From: Bradyrhizobium sp. 186
GTDB taxonomy: Bacteria > Pseudomonadota > Alphaproteobacteria > Rhizobiales > Xanthobacteraceae
DNA length: 64,000 nt
NCBI RefSeq assembly: GCF_023101685.1
Contig: NZ_CP082164.1
Span: 2,790,001 to 2,854,000 of the forward strand
Direction of reading: 5' to 3'
Shown in pieces: positions 40,750-50,257 of this stretch; within the stretch, counting starts at the first letter, position 1, and every line of letters begins with the position of its first letter. The position numbers and the translations under genes were made by a program. The notes under the pieces are model-generated. The model did no database searches and was not told the origin of the DNA. It saw only the letters and a list, made by a program, of their open reading frames with translations.

Positions 40750-41717
40750 GTTCGGATCTCCTCGACAAGACGCACGCTGGCCCTGAGCCGATCGAGATAG
40801 GCGGACATCTCGGCCTCGGCCGCCAGTGCGTCGGCATAGGCGGTCTGCTCGAACCGCAATTTCGCGCCGAGCCTCGCCTGCCCGACGCGCCACAGGTCCG
40901 CCCTGATCACGGTCGCGATCTTCGGATAGCCGCCGGACGTCTGCGCGTCGCGCATCTGGATGATGGGCTGTCCGTTTGGCGGAATCTGGATGACGCCGGG
41001 GACGATGCCGTGAGAGCGTTTCTCGATCGGCGCCTTCGGCTTCACGGCGGGACCTTGCAGACGGTAGCCGTAACGGTTGCTCTGCGGCGTGATCTTCCAG
41101 CTGCTCGACCAGAAGCGCTGCTGCGTGGCGGCGTCGAACGCGTCATATTCGCCGGCGATCACGACCCTGACGATGGTCTCTTTCGCGGATGCGTTCGACC
41201 GTGCAAGCGTGATATCGGCCGGCTCGACTCCGAGCTCGCCGACGGTCGCGGTGGACACGGCGCAAGGCAGGATATCGCGGGGCTGCAGCGGCCGTCCGTG
41301 AAAGCCGCCGAACTCGCCACGAAACTGCGTGCTGCGCGATCCCAGCACCACAGGCACGTCGATGCCGCCGACGACGGTCAGATAGCTTCGCGCGCCGCGG
41401 GGCATCGCCTTGATGCTCAGAATGTCTCCGGCGCGGGCGTGCGACCGCCACCATGGCGGGATTGTGCGTCCTGCGATCTCGGCCTCGACCCCGGCGCCCG
41501 TGAGCGCGAAGGTCATGTCCCGGCCGAAGCGGAGCCTGAACGGCAGCATCGGGATTTCGATGCCGGCGGCGTTCTCGTCGTTGCCGAGAAGGACGTTGCC
41601 GGCGCGCAGGGCGACGTCGTCCATCGCGCCCGACGTGCCGACTCCAAAGCGGTATTGGTCGAAGCGGCCCAGGTCCTGCACGCTGGCCGGACCGACGACT
41701 GACAGGATCTCGATCAA
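40740..41717 (-). CDS. pxpC: PxpC family protein (biotin-dependent carboxyltransferase family), copy 2
   Basis: A 325-residue protein with the same signature order as the plus-strand copy: VGPASVQDLGRFDQYRFGVG, GTSGAMDDVALRAGNVLLGN, VVGGIDVPVVLGSRSTQFRG and IIQMRDAQTSGGYPKIATVI. The length is identical to copy 1 but the sequences differ widely, so the sets are old paralogues rather than a recent duplication. Start overlaps pxpB by four bases. Its place next to accB/accC suggests a biotin-linked version of the complex. Confidence 0.9.
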   Translation of the reverse strand: MIEILSVVGPASVQDLGRFDQYRFGVGTSGAMDDVALRAGNVLLGNDENAAGIEIPMLPFRLRFGRDMTFALTGAGVEAEIAGRTIPPWWRSHARAGDILSIKAMPRGARSYLTVVGGIDVPVVLGSRSTQFRGEFGGFHGRPLQPRDILPCAVSTATVGELGVEPADITLARSNASAKETIVRVVIAGEYDAFDAATQQRFWSSSWKITPQSNRYGYRLQGPAVKPKAPIEKRSHGIVPGVIQIPPNGQPIIQMRDAQTSGGYPKIATVIRADLWRVGQARLGAKLRFEQTAYADALAAEAEMSAYLDRLRASVRLVEEIRTCR

Positions 41718-42376
41718 CGGATCACCCGTTCAATCTCGAAGCGAATGGTATCGCCCGGCGCGAGCGCGGCCGGTGTCGGCCAGGACGGATCGAAGAACGT
41801 CCAGGTGGTGTGCCCGATGGCGTGCCAACCGCTGGGGCCGGGCGATGCGGAGACGCCGGTCTGCGATCCGCCGATGGACACCGAGCCGCCCGCGGAACGC
41901 TGTAGCGGCGTCTCACGCCGCGGCATAGTGATGCGCGGATCCATGCCGCCGAGATAGCAGTAGCCGGGATGGCTGCCGAGTGCGAACACCGTGTAGAGCG
42001 GCGCGGCATGGATCGACACCACGTCGTCGACCGACAGGCCGCAATGATTGGCGACCGCCTGAAGCGACGATCCGATCTCACCGCCATAGGTGACCGGCAG
42101 CCTGATCTCGCGACCGTCGATCGCGAGGCCATCCGTTTCGTCCCAGCCGTCGTTGAGGGCGGCGATCAAGGTATCTAGCTCGCGGGGCGGCGTCTCGAAG
42201 GTCAGCATCAGGTTGGTGATGCCGGGAATCGCCTCGCGGATCCCCGGCCATTTCGACGCCGTCGCTGCCAGCGACCAGATGCGCCGCTGATGCGGCAGGT
42301 CGAACGCCCCAGGCGCCTCGAACAGGAGGGCCGAGGTCCCGAGCAGGCTGAACCGCGGTCGGTTGGGCGTCGTCAT
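41714..42376 (-). CDS. pxpB: PxpB family protein (KipI), copy 2
   Basis: A 220-residue protein of normal family length: [60 protein letters not shown] and [20 protein letters not shown]. It overlaps accC upstream and pxpC downstream by four bases each, forming one tightly coupled unit. No pxpA partner is on this strand. Confidence 0.9.
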   Translation of the reverse strand: MTTPNRPRFSLLGTSALLFEAPGAFDLPHQRRIWSLAATASKWPGIREAIPGITNLMLTFETPPRELDTLIAALNDGWDETDGLAIDGREIRLPVTYGGEIGSSLQAVANHCGLSVDDVVSIHAAPLYTVFALGSHPGYCYLGGMDPRITMPRRETPLQRSAGGSVSIGGSQTGVSASPGPSGWHAIGHTTWTFFDPSWPTPAALAPGDTIRFEIERVIR

Positions 42377-43728
42377 TGCGCGGCCACCCGCGCATTCATC
42401 CAGTACTCAAGATGATGAATGTCGTAGCCGCCGCGGCAGAACGTCGTATCCGAGAGGATCGCCTGATGCAACGGCACATTGGTCCGGATGCCGTTGACGC
42501 GCAGTTCAGACAAGGCAACGCGCGCACGCGCCAAGGCTTCATCGCGGGTGCCGCCATGGGCGATCAGCTTGCCGATCAGCGAGTCATAGTGACGCGGAAC
42601 GGTGGCGCCCGCGGTGATATGGGAATCGACGCGGATGCCGATGCCGCCGGGAACGTCCCAGCGCGTCACTGTGCCAGGCGAGGGCGCGAAGGTGGCGGGG
42701 TCTTCGGCATTGATGCGAAATTCGATCGCATGACCCACACGCGCGATGTCGTCTTGCGAGATCCCCAGCGGCTCGCCTCGCGCGATCCGGATCTGCTCCT
42801 TGACGATGTCGATCCCCGTCGTCATCTCGGTGACGGGATGCTCCACCTGGACGCGCGTGTTCATCTCGATGAAGAAGAACTGCCCGTCCTCGTAGAGGAA
42901 TTCGAAGGTGCCGGCGCCGCGATAGCCGATCCGCCGGCAGGCTTCGACGCAAGTTAAGCCCACTCGTTCGACCAGCGCGCGGTCGATGCCGGGCGCGGGA
43001 GCTTCCTCGACGACCTTCTGGTTCCTGCGCTGTAGGGAGCAATCGCGGTCACCGAGCCAGAGATGATTGCCGTGCTGATCGCACAGCACCTGGATCTCGA
43101 TATGGCGGGGCTTTTCGAGGAATTTCTCGATGTAGACCGCAGCGTTCTTGAAGGCTTTGCTCGCCTCCGCGCGCGTCAGCGCGAGCGCCTCGTCCAGTCC
43201 GCCTTCGTTGCGCACGACCCGCATGCCGCGGCCGCCGCCGCCACCGGCGGCCTTGATGATCACGGGGTATCCGATTTCTCGCGCGATCGCGCGCACTTCC
43301 GCCGGATCATCCGGCAGGGCGCTATCCGGCCCGGGCACGCAAGGGACGCCGGCCGTCCGCATTGCGCGCTTGGCCGCGACCTTGTCGCCCATGGTCCGGA
43401 TGCAATCCGCAGGAGGGCCGATGAAGGTGAGACCGGCGCGCGCAACCCGATCGGCGAACTCTGCACTCTCCGAGAGGAATCCGTAGCCCGGGTGAATCGC
43501 CTGGGCACCGCTGACTTCAGCGGCGAGCAGGATCGCCGCGGCATTCAAATAGGTGCTGCTCGCAGGCGCCGGCCCGATGCAGAGCGCCTGGTCGGCGAGC
43601 GCGACATAGCGCGCGTCGCTGTCCGCCTCCGAGTGAATGACGACCGTCTTGAGACCCATGGCCCGACAGGCGCGCTGGATGCGAAGTGCGATCTCACCGC
43701 GGTTGGCGATCAGGACCTTGTCGAACAT
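42373..43728 (-). CDS. accC: Biotin carboxylase
   Basis: A 451-residue ATP-grasp enzyme that carboxylates biotin on a carrier using bicarbonate and ATP. Visible parts: [38 protein letters not shown], the Gly-rich [38 protein letters not shown] and [17 protein letters not shown] with catalytic Arg. All core motifs are intact and length equals E. coli AccC. It is embedded in the pxpBC operon, so its product is probably not a housekeeping acetyl-CoA carboxylase subunit. Confidence 0.95.
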   Translation of the reverse strand: MFDKVLIANRGEIALRIQRACRAMGLKTVVIHSEADSDARYVALADQALCIGPAPASSTYLNAAAILLAAEVSGAQAIHPGYGFLSESAEFADRVARAGLTFIGPPADCIRTMGDKVAAKRAMRTAGVPCVPGPDSALPDDPAEVRAIAREIGYPVIIKAAGGGGGRGMRVVRNEGGLDEALALTRAEASKAFKNAAVYIEKFLEKPRHIEIQVLCDQHGNHLWLGDRDCSLQRRNQKVVEEAPAPGIDRALVERVGLTCVEACRRIGYRGAGTFEFLYEDGQFFFIEMNTRVQVEHPVTEMTTGIDIVKEQIRIARGEPLGISQDDIARVGHAIEFRINAEDPATFAPSPGTVTRWDVPGGIGIRVDSHITAGATVPRHYDSLIGKLIAHGGTRDEALARARVALSELRVNGIRTNVPLHQAILSDTTFCRGGYDIHHLEYWMNARVAAQ

Positions 43729-44180
43729 CAGGAGGAACCCGCAGGGTCGATCCGAAATAGAGCCTGCCCCGCTTCGATCTCGTCACCGTTCTCCGCAAGG
43801 ATGGCAAGCACGACACCGGGGGCCTGGGCGGCGATGTCGATGAAGGTCTTCATCGCCTCGATGATGCATATCTTCTGCCCGGCCTCGATCCTCGCGCCGA
43901 CCTCGACCAGCGGTGGCTCATCCGGCGCCGCAGCCCGGTAGAAGACGCCATGCATCGGCGCGGGCACGACAACGTCGGCTGTGGCCGAGGCGGGAGCTTC
44001 GGGAGGAGGGCTCTCTTGGCGATTGAGGGCGGGAGCCGGTGCCGGGACCGGGGGCGCTCCCGCAGACGCGCGCTTGAGGATGCGAATGCGGGTTCCGTCC
44101 TGCGTAAGGTCCAGCTCCGCGATGGAGGAGCGTGCAACCAGAGCCACGAGTTGTTCGATTTTGGGGAGGTCCACAGTCAC
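43728..44180 (-). CDS. accB: Biotin carboxyl carrier protein
   Basis: A 150-residue carrier: helix [20 protein letters not shown], a Pro/Ala-rich linker (45-72), and the biotinyl barrel with [40 protein letters not shown] and a closing [13 protein letters not shown]. The EAMK biotinylation site is present. It shares one base with the start of accC and follows the SDR gene by 41 bases. It is the functional partner expected for AccC here. Confidence 0.92.
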   Translation of the reverse strand: MTVDLPKIEQLVALVARSSIAELDLTQDGTRIRILKRASAGAPPVPAPAPALNRQESPPPEAPASATADVVVPAPMHGVFYRAAAPDEPPLVEVGARIEAGQKICIIEAMKTFIDIAAQAPGVVLAILAENGDEIEAGQALFRIDPAGSS

Positions 44181-44221
44181 GCTCCGCGTTGACGGCAGGT
44201 CGAGTTCGGGGCGTTCATGCG

Positions 44222-44980
44222 TTACTCTGCCGGAGGCCGGCTCTTCTGCGCGAAATTGAGGCCGCCGACGACTTGCTGGGTCGGCAGGACTTCCATGAAG
44301 GCGACATTCATGCGCGCCGGCGATCCAACCGCGAACGCGATCGAATTGGCGATGTCCTCGGGCTGGAGTGCATCATAATCGTCGAAGAAGCGGCGCTTGG
44401 CTTCGGCCAGATCACCCAGCAGCCGTCCGAAAACTTCAGTCTCGACCCGGGCCGGCGAAATCTCGGTGACGCGAACCCTGGTTCCGAAGAGGTCAACGCG
44501 CAATTGCTGCGACAGCGAGTGAATGCCCGCTTTCGTGGCATGATACACGGTGTTTCCACCGCCAAATGCGTAGTGGCCGGCGATGGAGGAGATGTTGACG
44601 ACATGGCCGCGGTCGCGGCGCGCCATGCCCGGCACGACGAGCCGCGTCAGATGCAGCACCGCGCGCAGATTGACGTCGATGAGCGCATCGACATCCTCCG
44701 GCGTCGTGTCCAGGATATTGCCGCGCCGGGACTGGCCGGCGTTGTTGACCAGGACGTCGAACTCGGTTGACTTCGCCAGTGCCGCAAGCGCGTCGAGGTC
44801 GCTGATGTCCACGGCGCAGGGGCGGCATCCGGTCTCCGTGGACAGGGCGTTCAGGCGAGCGGCATCGCGTGCCACGGCGTAAACTTCGAGCCCTTCCGCA
44901 CTCAGGCGGCGAACCGTCGCAGCGCCGATCCCCGAGGACGCGCCCGTCACCAGGGCCGTTCGATAGTCCGAAAATCCCAT
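44222..44980 (-). CDS. Short-chain dehydrogenase/reductase, first gene of the acc-pxp operon
   Basis: A 252-residue SDR starting MGFSDYRTALVTGASSGIGA. It has NNAGQSRRGNILD, Ser in NISSIAGHYAFG and YHATK. It is the close paralogue of the SDR at 31488. Being first in the minus-strand operon, it probably acts on the same compound or product as the carboxylase-oxoprolinase proteins. A few upstream codons (to 45007) are possible but poorer. It is divergent from the LysR gene at 45165. Confidence 0.9.
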   Translation of the reverse strand: MGFSDYRTALVTGASSGIGAATVRRLSAEGLEVYAVARDAARLNALSTETGCRPCAVDISDLDALAALAKSTEFDVLVNNAGQSRRGNILDTTPEDVDALIDVNLRAVLHLTRLVVPGMARRDRGHVVNISSIAGHYAFGGGNTVYHATKAGIHSLSQQLRVDLFGTRVRVTEISPARVETEVFGRLLGDLAEAKRRFFDDYDALQPEDIANSIAFAVGSPARMNVAFMEVLPTQQVVGGLNFAQKSRPPAE

Positions 44981-45106
44981 CCACAGGGCTCCTCTGCTAC
45001 CGTCCAACCCCCAATGGCGTCGGCTGCAACGCGAGCGGCGGACGAGTGCAGCACTACCTATAGGCCCCTCAGGTTCCAGGTGGTAAGAACATTTCCTTCT
45101 GATCCC

Positions 45107-45121
45107 ATAGCTTCAGCCTAT
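45107..45121. promoter_or_regulatory. LysR-type operator (ATAG-N7-CTAT)
   Basis: A perfect ATAG-N7-CTAT dyad, equal to the NAC-type ATA-N9-TAT and a T-N11-A LysR box. It lies 43 bases before the TTG start of the LysR gene and 127 bases before the divergent SDR start, a common position for LysR control of a divergent operon. Confidence 0.6.
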
Positions 45122-45164
45122 TGCTGCTGCATTGCTCCCTGTCTGGATATCCGGAGGCGCCGTA

Positions 45165-46115
45165 TTGGATACGAAACGTTTGGAGGCATTCATCAAGGTC
45201 GTGGATCTTGGCAGCATGACGAGCGCGGCAAAGGTGTTGAATGTTGCGCAGCCGGCCTTGAGCCAGCACATTGCGAGCCTGGAGGCGGATTTCAAGTGCA
45301 AGCTGCTCGATCGCAGCGCCCGCGGAGTCAAGCCTACCGAGGCCGGGCGAATCCTCTATCGCTATGCCAAGTCGATTCAGCGGCAGATCGAAGAGGCCCG
45401 GCGCGCTATTCTGGACAACAAGCCGGAGTTGACCGGCAACGTCACGATCGGTCTGGCCCCGCTCAGCTCGGCGACATTACTTGCGGCGCCGCTACTGGCG
45501 CAGGTCCGCGAACGCTTTCCCGGCATCGTGCTGCACATCTACGACAGCTTCGGGATCGTGCTCAGCGAAATGATGCTGAAAGGCGGCCTGGACATGGCCG
45601 TCCTTTACGGCGATCGTCCGGTGACCGGTCTCGATTACAAGCCGCTGATGCAGGAGCCCTTCTTTTTCGTCGCGCCGCGCGGCATGCTTCCGGAGCAGCC
45701 GCAGTCGGACAGCGTTTCCGCGGCGGAGGTCGCGCAGTTCGACCTCATTCTTCCGTATCGTGAATCCTTTCTGCGGCAGGCGGTCGAGCGGGTCTGCGCC
45801 GAGGTTGGGCTCCGGCCGCGCATTGTCGCCGAAATCCATTCGCAATCGACCCTCTGCTCCGCGATTGCGGCCGGAATGGGCGCCACCGTGCTGCCCCTCT
45901 CCATCGCGAACGCGCTGCCGAACCAGGACGAGCTCTGCATTCGCAGGATCGATGCGCCTGCGGCCTCGCTTCGGATGTCGCTCTGTATCTCGGACAATGC
46001 GGCTTTGTCCGACTCTGCTTTCGCCGTCTACAAGGTTCTGTTGGAGATCATCGGCGAAAGGTGGGGCACCTCGCCCGGAGGGCTCTTCCAGAAGCCGCTT
46101 GCCTCGACACCTTAG
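45165..46115 (+). CDS. LysR-family regulator (NAC-like)
   Basis: From the TTG at 45165: LDTKRLEAFIKVVDLGSM, then the winged helix-turn-helix TSAAKVLNVAQPALSQHIAS, LEADFKCKLLDRSARGVKPT, a linker helix, and an effector domain beginning GNVTIGLAPLSSATLLAAPL. The opening L-x-x-F-x-x-V-x-x-x-G-S is typical of the NAC/CbL subgroup. The ATG at 45132 would add an unlikely leader. It is divergent from the acc-pxp operon, which it probably controls through the dyad at 45107. Confidence 0.9.
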   Translation: MDTKRLEAFIKVVDLGSMTSAAKVLNVAQPALSQHIASLEADFKCKLLDRSARGVKPTEAGRILYRYAKSIQRQIEEARRAILDNKPELTGNVTIGLAPLSSATLLAAPLLAQVRERFPGIVLHIYDSFGIVLSEMMLKGGLDMAVLYGDRPVTGLDYKPLMQEPFFFVAPRGMLPEQPQSDSVSAAEVAQFDLILPYRESFLRQAVERVCAEVGLRPRIVAEIHSQSTLCSAIAAGMGATVLPLSIANALPNQDELCIRRIDAPAASLRMSLCISDNAALSDSAFAVYKVLLEIIGERWGTSPGGLFQKPLASTP

Positions 46116-46297
46116 CAAGGACATTCATTTCGATCGGGATGGGGCCGCCGTCCACCTGTCGGCGACGGGTGAAACGTCGCGACAATGCGCGCGACCTATA
46201 ACGAAACGCAATGCGGCAATCCTGAAATATGAATTTGCCGCCTCAAGGCGGTTGGGTATGGAGGTGTAACGGAGATCGTGGGCGCAAGGAGGTTACC

Positions 46298-46969
46298 ATG
46301 GTGCATGTGATCAGGACATTCGATCGGCCAGCCGCCGAACTTGTCGAGCGCATCAAGCAGTTTCCTCCGTCCACCCTGCACGAGGCGCAGGGGCGATCGG
46401 GCGCGCTGAGCTCCCGCATCAAGCCGATCTATCCCGGGATACGCGCCTGTGGGCCGGCGCTGACGGTGAGCTGCCATCCGGGCGACAACATGATGCTGAT
46501 CACGGCGATTTCGCTGGCCAAGCCGGGCGACGTGCTTGTGGTGAGCGCAGGCGATCATCCCGAGCAGGGCGGCTTCGGCGAGGTGTTGGCGACGGCCTGC
46601 GTCGCCAAGGGTATTGTCGGCCTGGTCACGGATGCCGGCGTTCGCGACGGACCGGCGGTGCGCGACACCGGCTTCAACGTCTTCTCCTACGGCCTCTGCA
46701 TGAAGGGCACCGTCAAGGAGACCCTCGGCTACATCAATCAGCCGATCGTCATCGGCGGGATTGCCGTCCGTCCCGGCGATATCGTGAGTGCCGATGATGA
46801 CGGCGTCGTGATCGTGCCCAAGGAGAATATTGCGGACGTTTGCGTCAAGTCGGCGGCACGCGAGGAGAAGGAAGCCGGCGTGATGAAGGCGCTCAAGGCC
46901 GGCGGAGATATTCTCGAGCTGTCCGGCATCGGCAAGGTGCTGGAGGGCAAGGGCTGCACCTTTGCCTGA
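46298..46969 (+). CDS. RraA-like / 4-carboxy-4-hydroxy-2-oxoadipate aldolase family protein
   Basis: A 223-residue protein starting at the ATG at 46298 with AAGGAGG six bases upstream. It shows STLHEAQGRSGALSSRIKPI, ALTVSCHPGDNMMLITAISL, GEVLATACVAKGIVGLVTDA and GVRDGPAVRDTGFNVFSYGL, the GlvTDGgvRD motif that binds Mg and the keto acid in HMG/CHA aldolases. Such enzymes split 4-hydroxy-2-oxo acids or decarboxylate oxaloacetate. The family also includes the RNase E inhibitor RraA, but the catabolic setting favours an aldolase. Confidence 0.88.
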   Translation: MVHVIRTFDRPAAELVERIKQFPPSTLHEAQGRSGALSSRIKPIYPGIRACGPALTVSCHPGDNMMLITAISLAKPGDVLVVSAGDHPEQGGFGEVLATACVAKGIVGLVTDAGVRDGPAVRDTGFNVFSYGLCMKGTVKETLGYINQPIVIGGIAVRPGDIVSADDDGVVIVPKENIADVCVKSAAREEKEAGVMKALKAGGDILELSGIGKVLEGKGCTFA

Positions 46970-46993
46970 GCGATTACGCGCCGCAAGCGCGCA

Positions 46994-47995
46994 ATGATGG
47001 GAGATCAGGTGTCAGCCATTCTCGGCTCGGGGGAGCATCGCTACCGCGTCGTCGACTATTGGGCGAAACTGCCCGATGGCTGGCAGCTCACCGATGTCGC
47101 CTCCGTCGCGGTCGACAGCCGCGACCGCATCTACGTGTTCAACCGCGGCGCCCATCCGATGGTGGTGCTCGACCGTGAGGGCAACTTCTTGCGCAGCTGG
47201 GGTGAAGGCCTGTTCTCGCGTGCCCATGGCCTGCACATCGATGCGGACGACCATCTCTATTGCACCGATGACGGTGACCACACCGTGCGCAAATGCTCGC
47301 CCGACGGCAAGGTGCTGCTGACAATCGGCATCCCCGAGAAACCGGCGCCATTCATGAGCGGCGATCCCTTCCATCGCTGCACCCATACGGCGCTGTCGCC
47401 GAAGGGCGAGATCTACGTCTCCGACGGCTATGGCAATGCCCGCGTGCACAAGTTCACGCCGGACGGCAAGCTGATCAAGAGCTGGGGTGAGCCGGGCACC
47501 GACCCCGGCCAGTTCAACATCGTGCATAATATCGTCACCGACGCCGACGGCTGGATCTACGTTGCCGACCGCGAGAACCACCGCGTGCAGGTGTTCGATG
47601 GCAACGGCAAATACGAGACGCAGTGGAATAACCTGCACCGGCCCTGCGCGCTGTGCTGTTGCGGTGGCGGCAAGAGCCCGACCTTCGTGATCGGCGAGCT
47701 CGGGCCCGCCATGGCCGTCAACCGCAAGGTGCCCAATCTCGGCCCGCGGCTGTCGATCGTGGACGCAAAGGGCAACCGCATCGCGCGGCTCGGCGGCGAG
47801 GATGGCCCCGGTCTTGCGAGCGGCAAATTCCTCGCGCCGCATGGCATCGCACTGGACTCCAGGGGCGACATGTATGTCGGCGAGGTCGGCGTCACCGACT
47901 GGAAGACCAATTTTCCGGACGAGGACATGCCGGCCGTGGTCCGCACAACGCGTTGCTTGCAGAAGCTGGAGCGCGTAGCGGACGTTCCTCGCTAA
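46994..47995 (+). CDS. NHL-repeat beta-propeller protein (peptidylglycine lyase-like)
   Basis: A 333-residue six-bladed propeller: repeated strands such as VASVAVDSRDRIYVFNRGAH, GLHIDADDHLYCTDDGDHTV, YVSDGYGNARVHKFTPDGKL and IYVADRENHRVQVFDGNGKY. The YVSDGYGNxRVxxF blade is typical of the peptidyl-alpha-hydroxyglycine lyase family. There is no signal peptide. A Cys-rich turn RPCALCCCGGGKSP sits in a later blade. It starts 25 bases after the aldolase and is likely a lactonase or lyase step in the same route. Confidence 0.85.
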   Translation: MMGDQVSAILGSGEHRYRVVDYWAKLPDGWQLTDVASVAVDSRDRIYVFNRGAHPMVVLDREGNFLRSWGEGLFSRAHGLHIDADDHLYCTDDGDHTVRKCSPDGKVLLTIGIPEKPAPFMSGDPFHRCTHTALSPKGEIYVSDGYGNARVHKFTPDGKLIKSWGEPGTDPGQFNIVHNIVTDADGWIYVADRENHRVQVFDGNGKYETQWNNLHRPCALCCCGGGKSPTFVIGELGPAMAVNRKVPNLGPRLSIVDAKGNRIARLGGEDGPGLASGKFLAPHGIALDSRGDMYVGEVGVTDWKTNFPDEDMPAVVRTTRCLQKLERVADVPR

Positions 47996-48147
47996 AGGCG
48001 AACCCCGACGGCAGGCCGGGCGCGGCCGGCAGAAATCTAATCATCCCAACGTGTTCCGACGGCTGCCCTGCGCCGGCGCTGCGTCCGGTTGCCATATCGT
48101 CCCGTGCTGTGGATATATTGGCGCATCGTCATAACCGGGGCTAGGGT

Positions 48148-49074
48148 GTGTCGCCGCGCCTGAATTTTCGTCAGATCGAGGCTTTCCGCGCGGTCATGCT
48201 CACCGGCACGACGATCGCGGCTGCCAATATGCTCAACACGACGCAGCCCTCAATCAGTCGCTCGCTTGCACAGATTCAGTCGGCGGCGAAACTCAAGCTG
48301 TTCGAACTCGATCGTGGCCGACTGCGTCCGACGCCAGAAGCTGTCATGCTGTTTGAGGCCGTGCAGCGGAATTTTCTCGGCCTGGAGGCCATCGAAGAGA
48401 CGGTGGCGTTGCTGCGACGCTCGGGCATCGGCCGGCTGCGCGTGGCCTGTACGCCGGCGCTCGGCATGAGCGTTATGCCCGCCGTCATGGCGAGATTCAA
48501 GGTTCGTCAGCCTGACGTTCACATCACCCTCAGGACGATCAGCTCCTACGACGTCCGCGAGGGATTGTTGAACGGGCTGTACGACCTCGGTGTCACGACC
48601 AATTCGCTTCAGCTCGAGGGTGCGCAGCTCCAGACCAAGGTCGTCGATCAGGTGGCCGCGGTCTGCGTGATGAGCCGCTCGCACCGGCTGGCGACGCATG
48701 CGCATGTCGGGCCGCGCCATTTCCAGTCCGAGACGTTGTTGACACTGGACCGGCAGGACGATCTGAGTGACGAGTGGCGGCGGGCGCTTGCGCTGGCGAA
48801 GGTGGTGCCAAGCTCGATGATCGAAACGACCTATTCGGCAACCATCTGCCGTCTCGCCGAGGTCGGCGCCGGAATCGGCGTGGTGAATCCATACATTGCG
48901 TCCGTGTTCTCGGACCGGCTGCGCGTGGTCCCGGTCAAGCCGACGATTGGCGTCAAGATATTCGTAGCCTATCCCCGGCACGTCGCGATGTCGGCCCTCG
49001 CTTCCGAGTTCATCACGCAGATCAGCGATCAGTTCAGGAACGACCCGCGACCATCCCGGAGCGGAAAACGCTGA
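48148..49074 (+). CDS. LysR-family transcriptional regulator
   Basis: A 308-residue regulator from a GTG: MSPRLNFRQIEAFRAVMLTG, HTH in TTIAAANMLNTTQPSISRSL, then LFELDRGRLRPTPEAVMLFE and the periplasmic-binding-like effector domain from GRLRVACTPALGMSVMPAVM. It resembles LysR proteins of amino-acid (e.g. octopine or opine type) metabolism. It precedes the tctC-hyu operon in the same orientation and is its probable regulator. Confidence 0.9.
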   Translation: MSPRLNFRQIEAFRAVMLTGTTIAAANMLNTTQPSISRSLAQIQSAAKLKLFELDRGRLRPTPEAVMLFEAVQRNFLGLEAIEETVALLRRSGIGRLRVACTPALGMSVMPAVMARFKVRQPDVHITLRTISSYDVREGLLNGLYDLGVTTNSLQLEGAQLQTKVVDQVAAVCVMSRSHRLATHAHVGPRHFQSETLLTLDRQDDLSDEWRRALALAKVVPSSMIETTYSATICRLAEVGAGIGVVNPYIASVFSDRLRVVPVKPTIGVKIFVAYPRHVAMSALASEFITQISDQFRNDPRPSRSGKR

Positions 49075-49280
49075 ACGTTCGACCGGGGACGCCGGGGCTT
49101 GCGATCTCCTCACCCGGCCGGAGCGCCGGCCGCTCTGAAGCATGTATATCATTCCTGCATAGTACAGGCTCGCAAATCTATTGGTCGTGATAACCGCGCT
49201 ATGCCAAGTATCGCTCCGGGCCCGCAAGGTGCGCGGGTTGTGCCGGGATAGACGTTACTCTTTCAAGAGGAGCCTCAACG

Positions 49281-50234
49281 GTGAGGTTGATTTCGGTCGT
49301 TCTATCCTTCGTCCTGTGCAGCCCCTTCTATCTCTCAACGGCTCGCGCCAATCAGATGCGCATGATCGTTCCGTTCGCGGCCGGCGGCACGGCCGATGTT
49401 CTCGGACGCATCGTCGCGCAAGAGCTTGGTGCGCTCACCGGCAACCAGGTAGTGGTCGAAAACCGCCCAGGCAGCGGCGGCAATATCGGCGCGGATTCGG
49501 TGGCGCGCGGGCCGGCCGACGGTTCGGTCCTGTTGCTCGGCACGATCGGGATTCATGCCGCAAGCAAGATCTACCGAACCCTGCCATACGATCCGAACAG
49601 GGATCTTCAGCCGGTCACGATTCTTGCCGAGGTTCCGAACGTGCTCATCGTGCATCCGTCCGTTGCGGCGAAGGATGTCAGGGAGTTCTTGGCGCTGGCC
49701 AAGGAGAAGCCCGGCGCGCTCAATTTTGGATCGGCCGGCAATGGTTCGTCGACGCACATGATCGCGGAATTGTTCAAGCTGAAAGCCAAAGTGGATCTGA
49801 CGCACGTCCCTTACCGGGGAAGCGCTCCGGCATTGAACGACCTTGTCGCGGGGCAGATCCAGCTCATGTTCGAGAATTTGCCGACGGCATTGCCGTTCAT
49901 CGAGAGCGGCACGGTCCGCGCGCTGGGCGTCACCAGTGCAGCCCGGTCTGCGAGCCTGCCGTCCCTGCCGACGATCGCCGAAGCTGGCGTTCCCGGATAC
50001 GATGCGACGGCCTGGTTCACTATCGCGGTTGCCGGCGGTGTTTCACCCGCAACGGTCGGGAAGCTCAACGCGGACATTTGCAAGGTCCTCGCTGAGCCGG
50101 AGGTGGTCGAGCGCTTCAAGAAGCTCGGCGCAGCCATCGTCGGCAACAGCGTGGCGGACGCCAAGGCGTTCGTCGCCGGCGAAACCGCGAAGTGGAATAA
50201 CGTCATTGAAACCGCGCAGATCAAGATCGATTGA
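49281..50234 (+). CDS. Tripartite tricarboxylate transporter-type binding protein (TctC/Bug)
   Basis: A 317-residue exported protein from a GTG with an AAGAGGAG upstream. The signal peptide MRLISVVLSFVLCSPFYLST ends near ARA. The Bug fold is marked by MRMIVPFAAGGTADVLGRIV, VVENRPGSGGNIGADSVARG, HVPYRGSAPALNDLVAGQIQ and TIAEAGVPGYDATAWFTIAV. No tctA/tctB membrane genes are near, as is common for orphan Bug proteins; it may bind a carboxylate for a distant permease. Confidence 0.92.
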   Translation: MRLISVVLSFVLCSPFYLSTARANQMRMIVPFAAGGTADVLGRIVAQELGALTGNQVVVENRPGSGGNIGADSVARGPADGSVLLLGTIGIHAASKIYRTLPYDPNRDLQPVTILAEVPNVLIVHPSVAAKDVREFLALAKEKPGALNFGSAGNGSSTHMIAELFKLKAKVDLTHVPYRGSAPALNDLVAGQIQLMFENLPTALPFIESGTVRALGVTSAARSASLPSLPTIAEAGVPGYDATAWFTIAVAGGVSPATVGKLNADICKVLAEPEVVERFKKLGAAIVGNSVADAKAFVAGETAKWNNVIETAQIKID

Positions 50235-50257
50235 GCGCGCACCGCCAGGAATACGCC

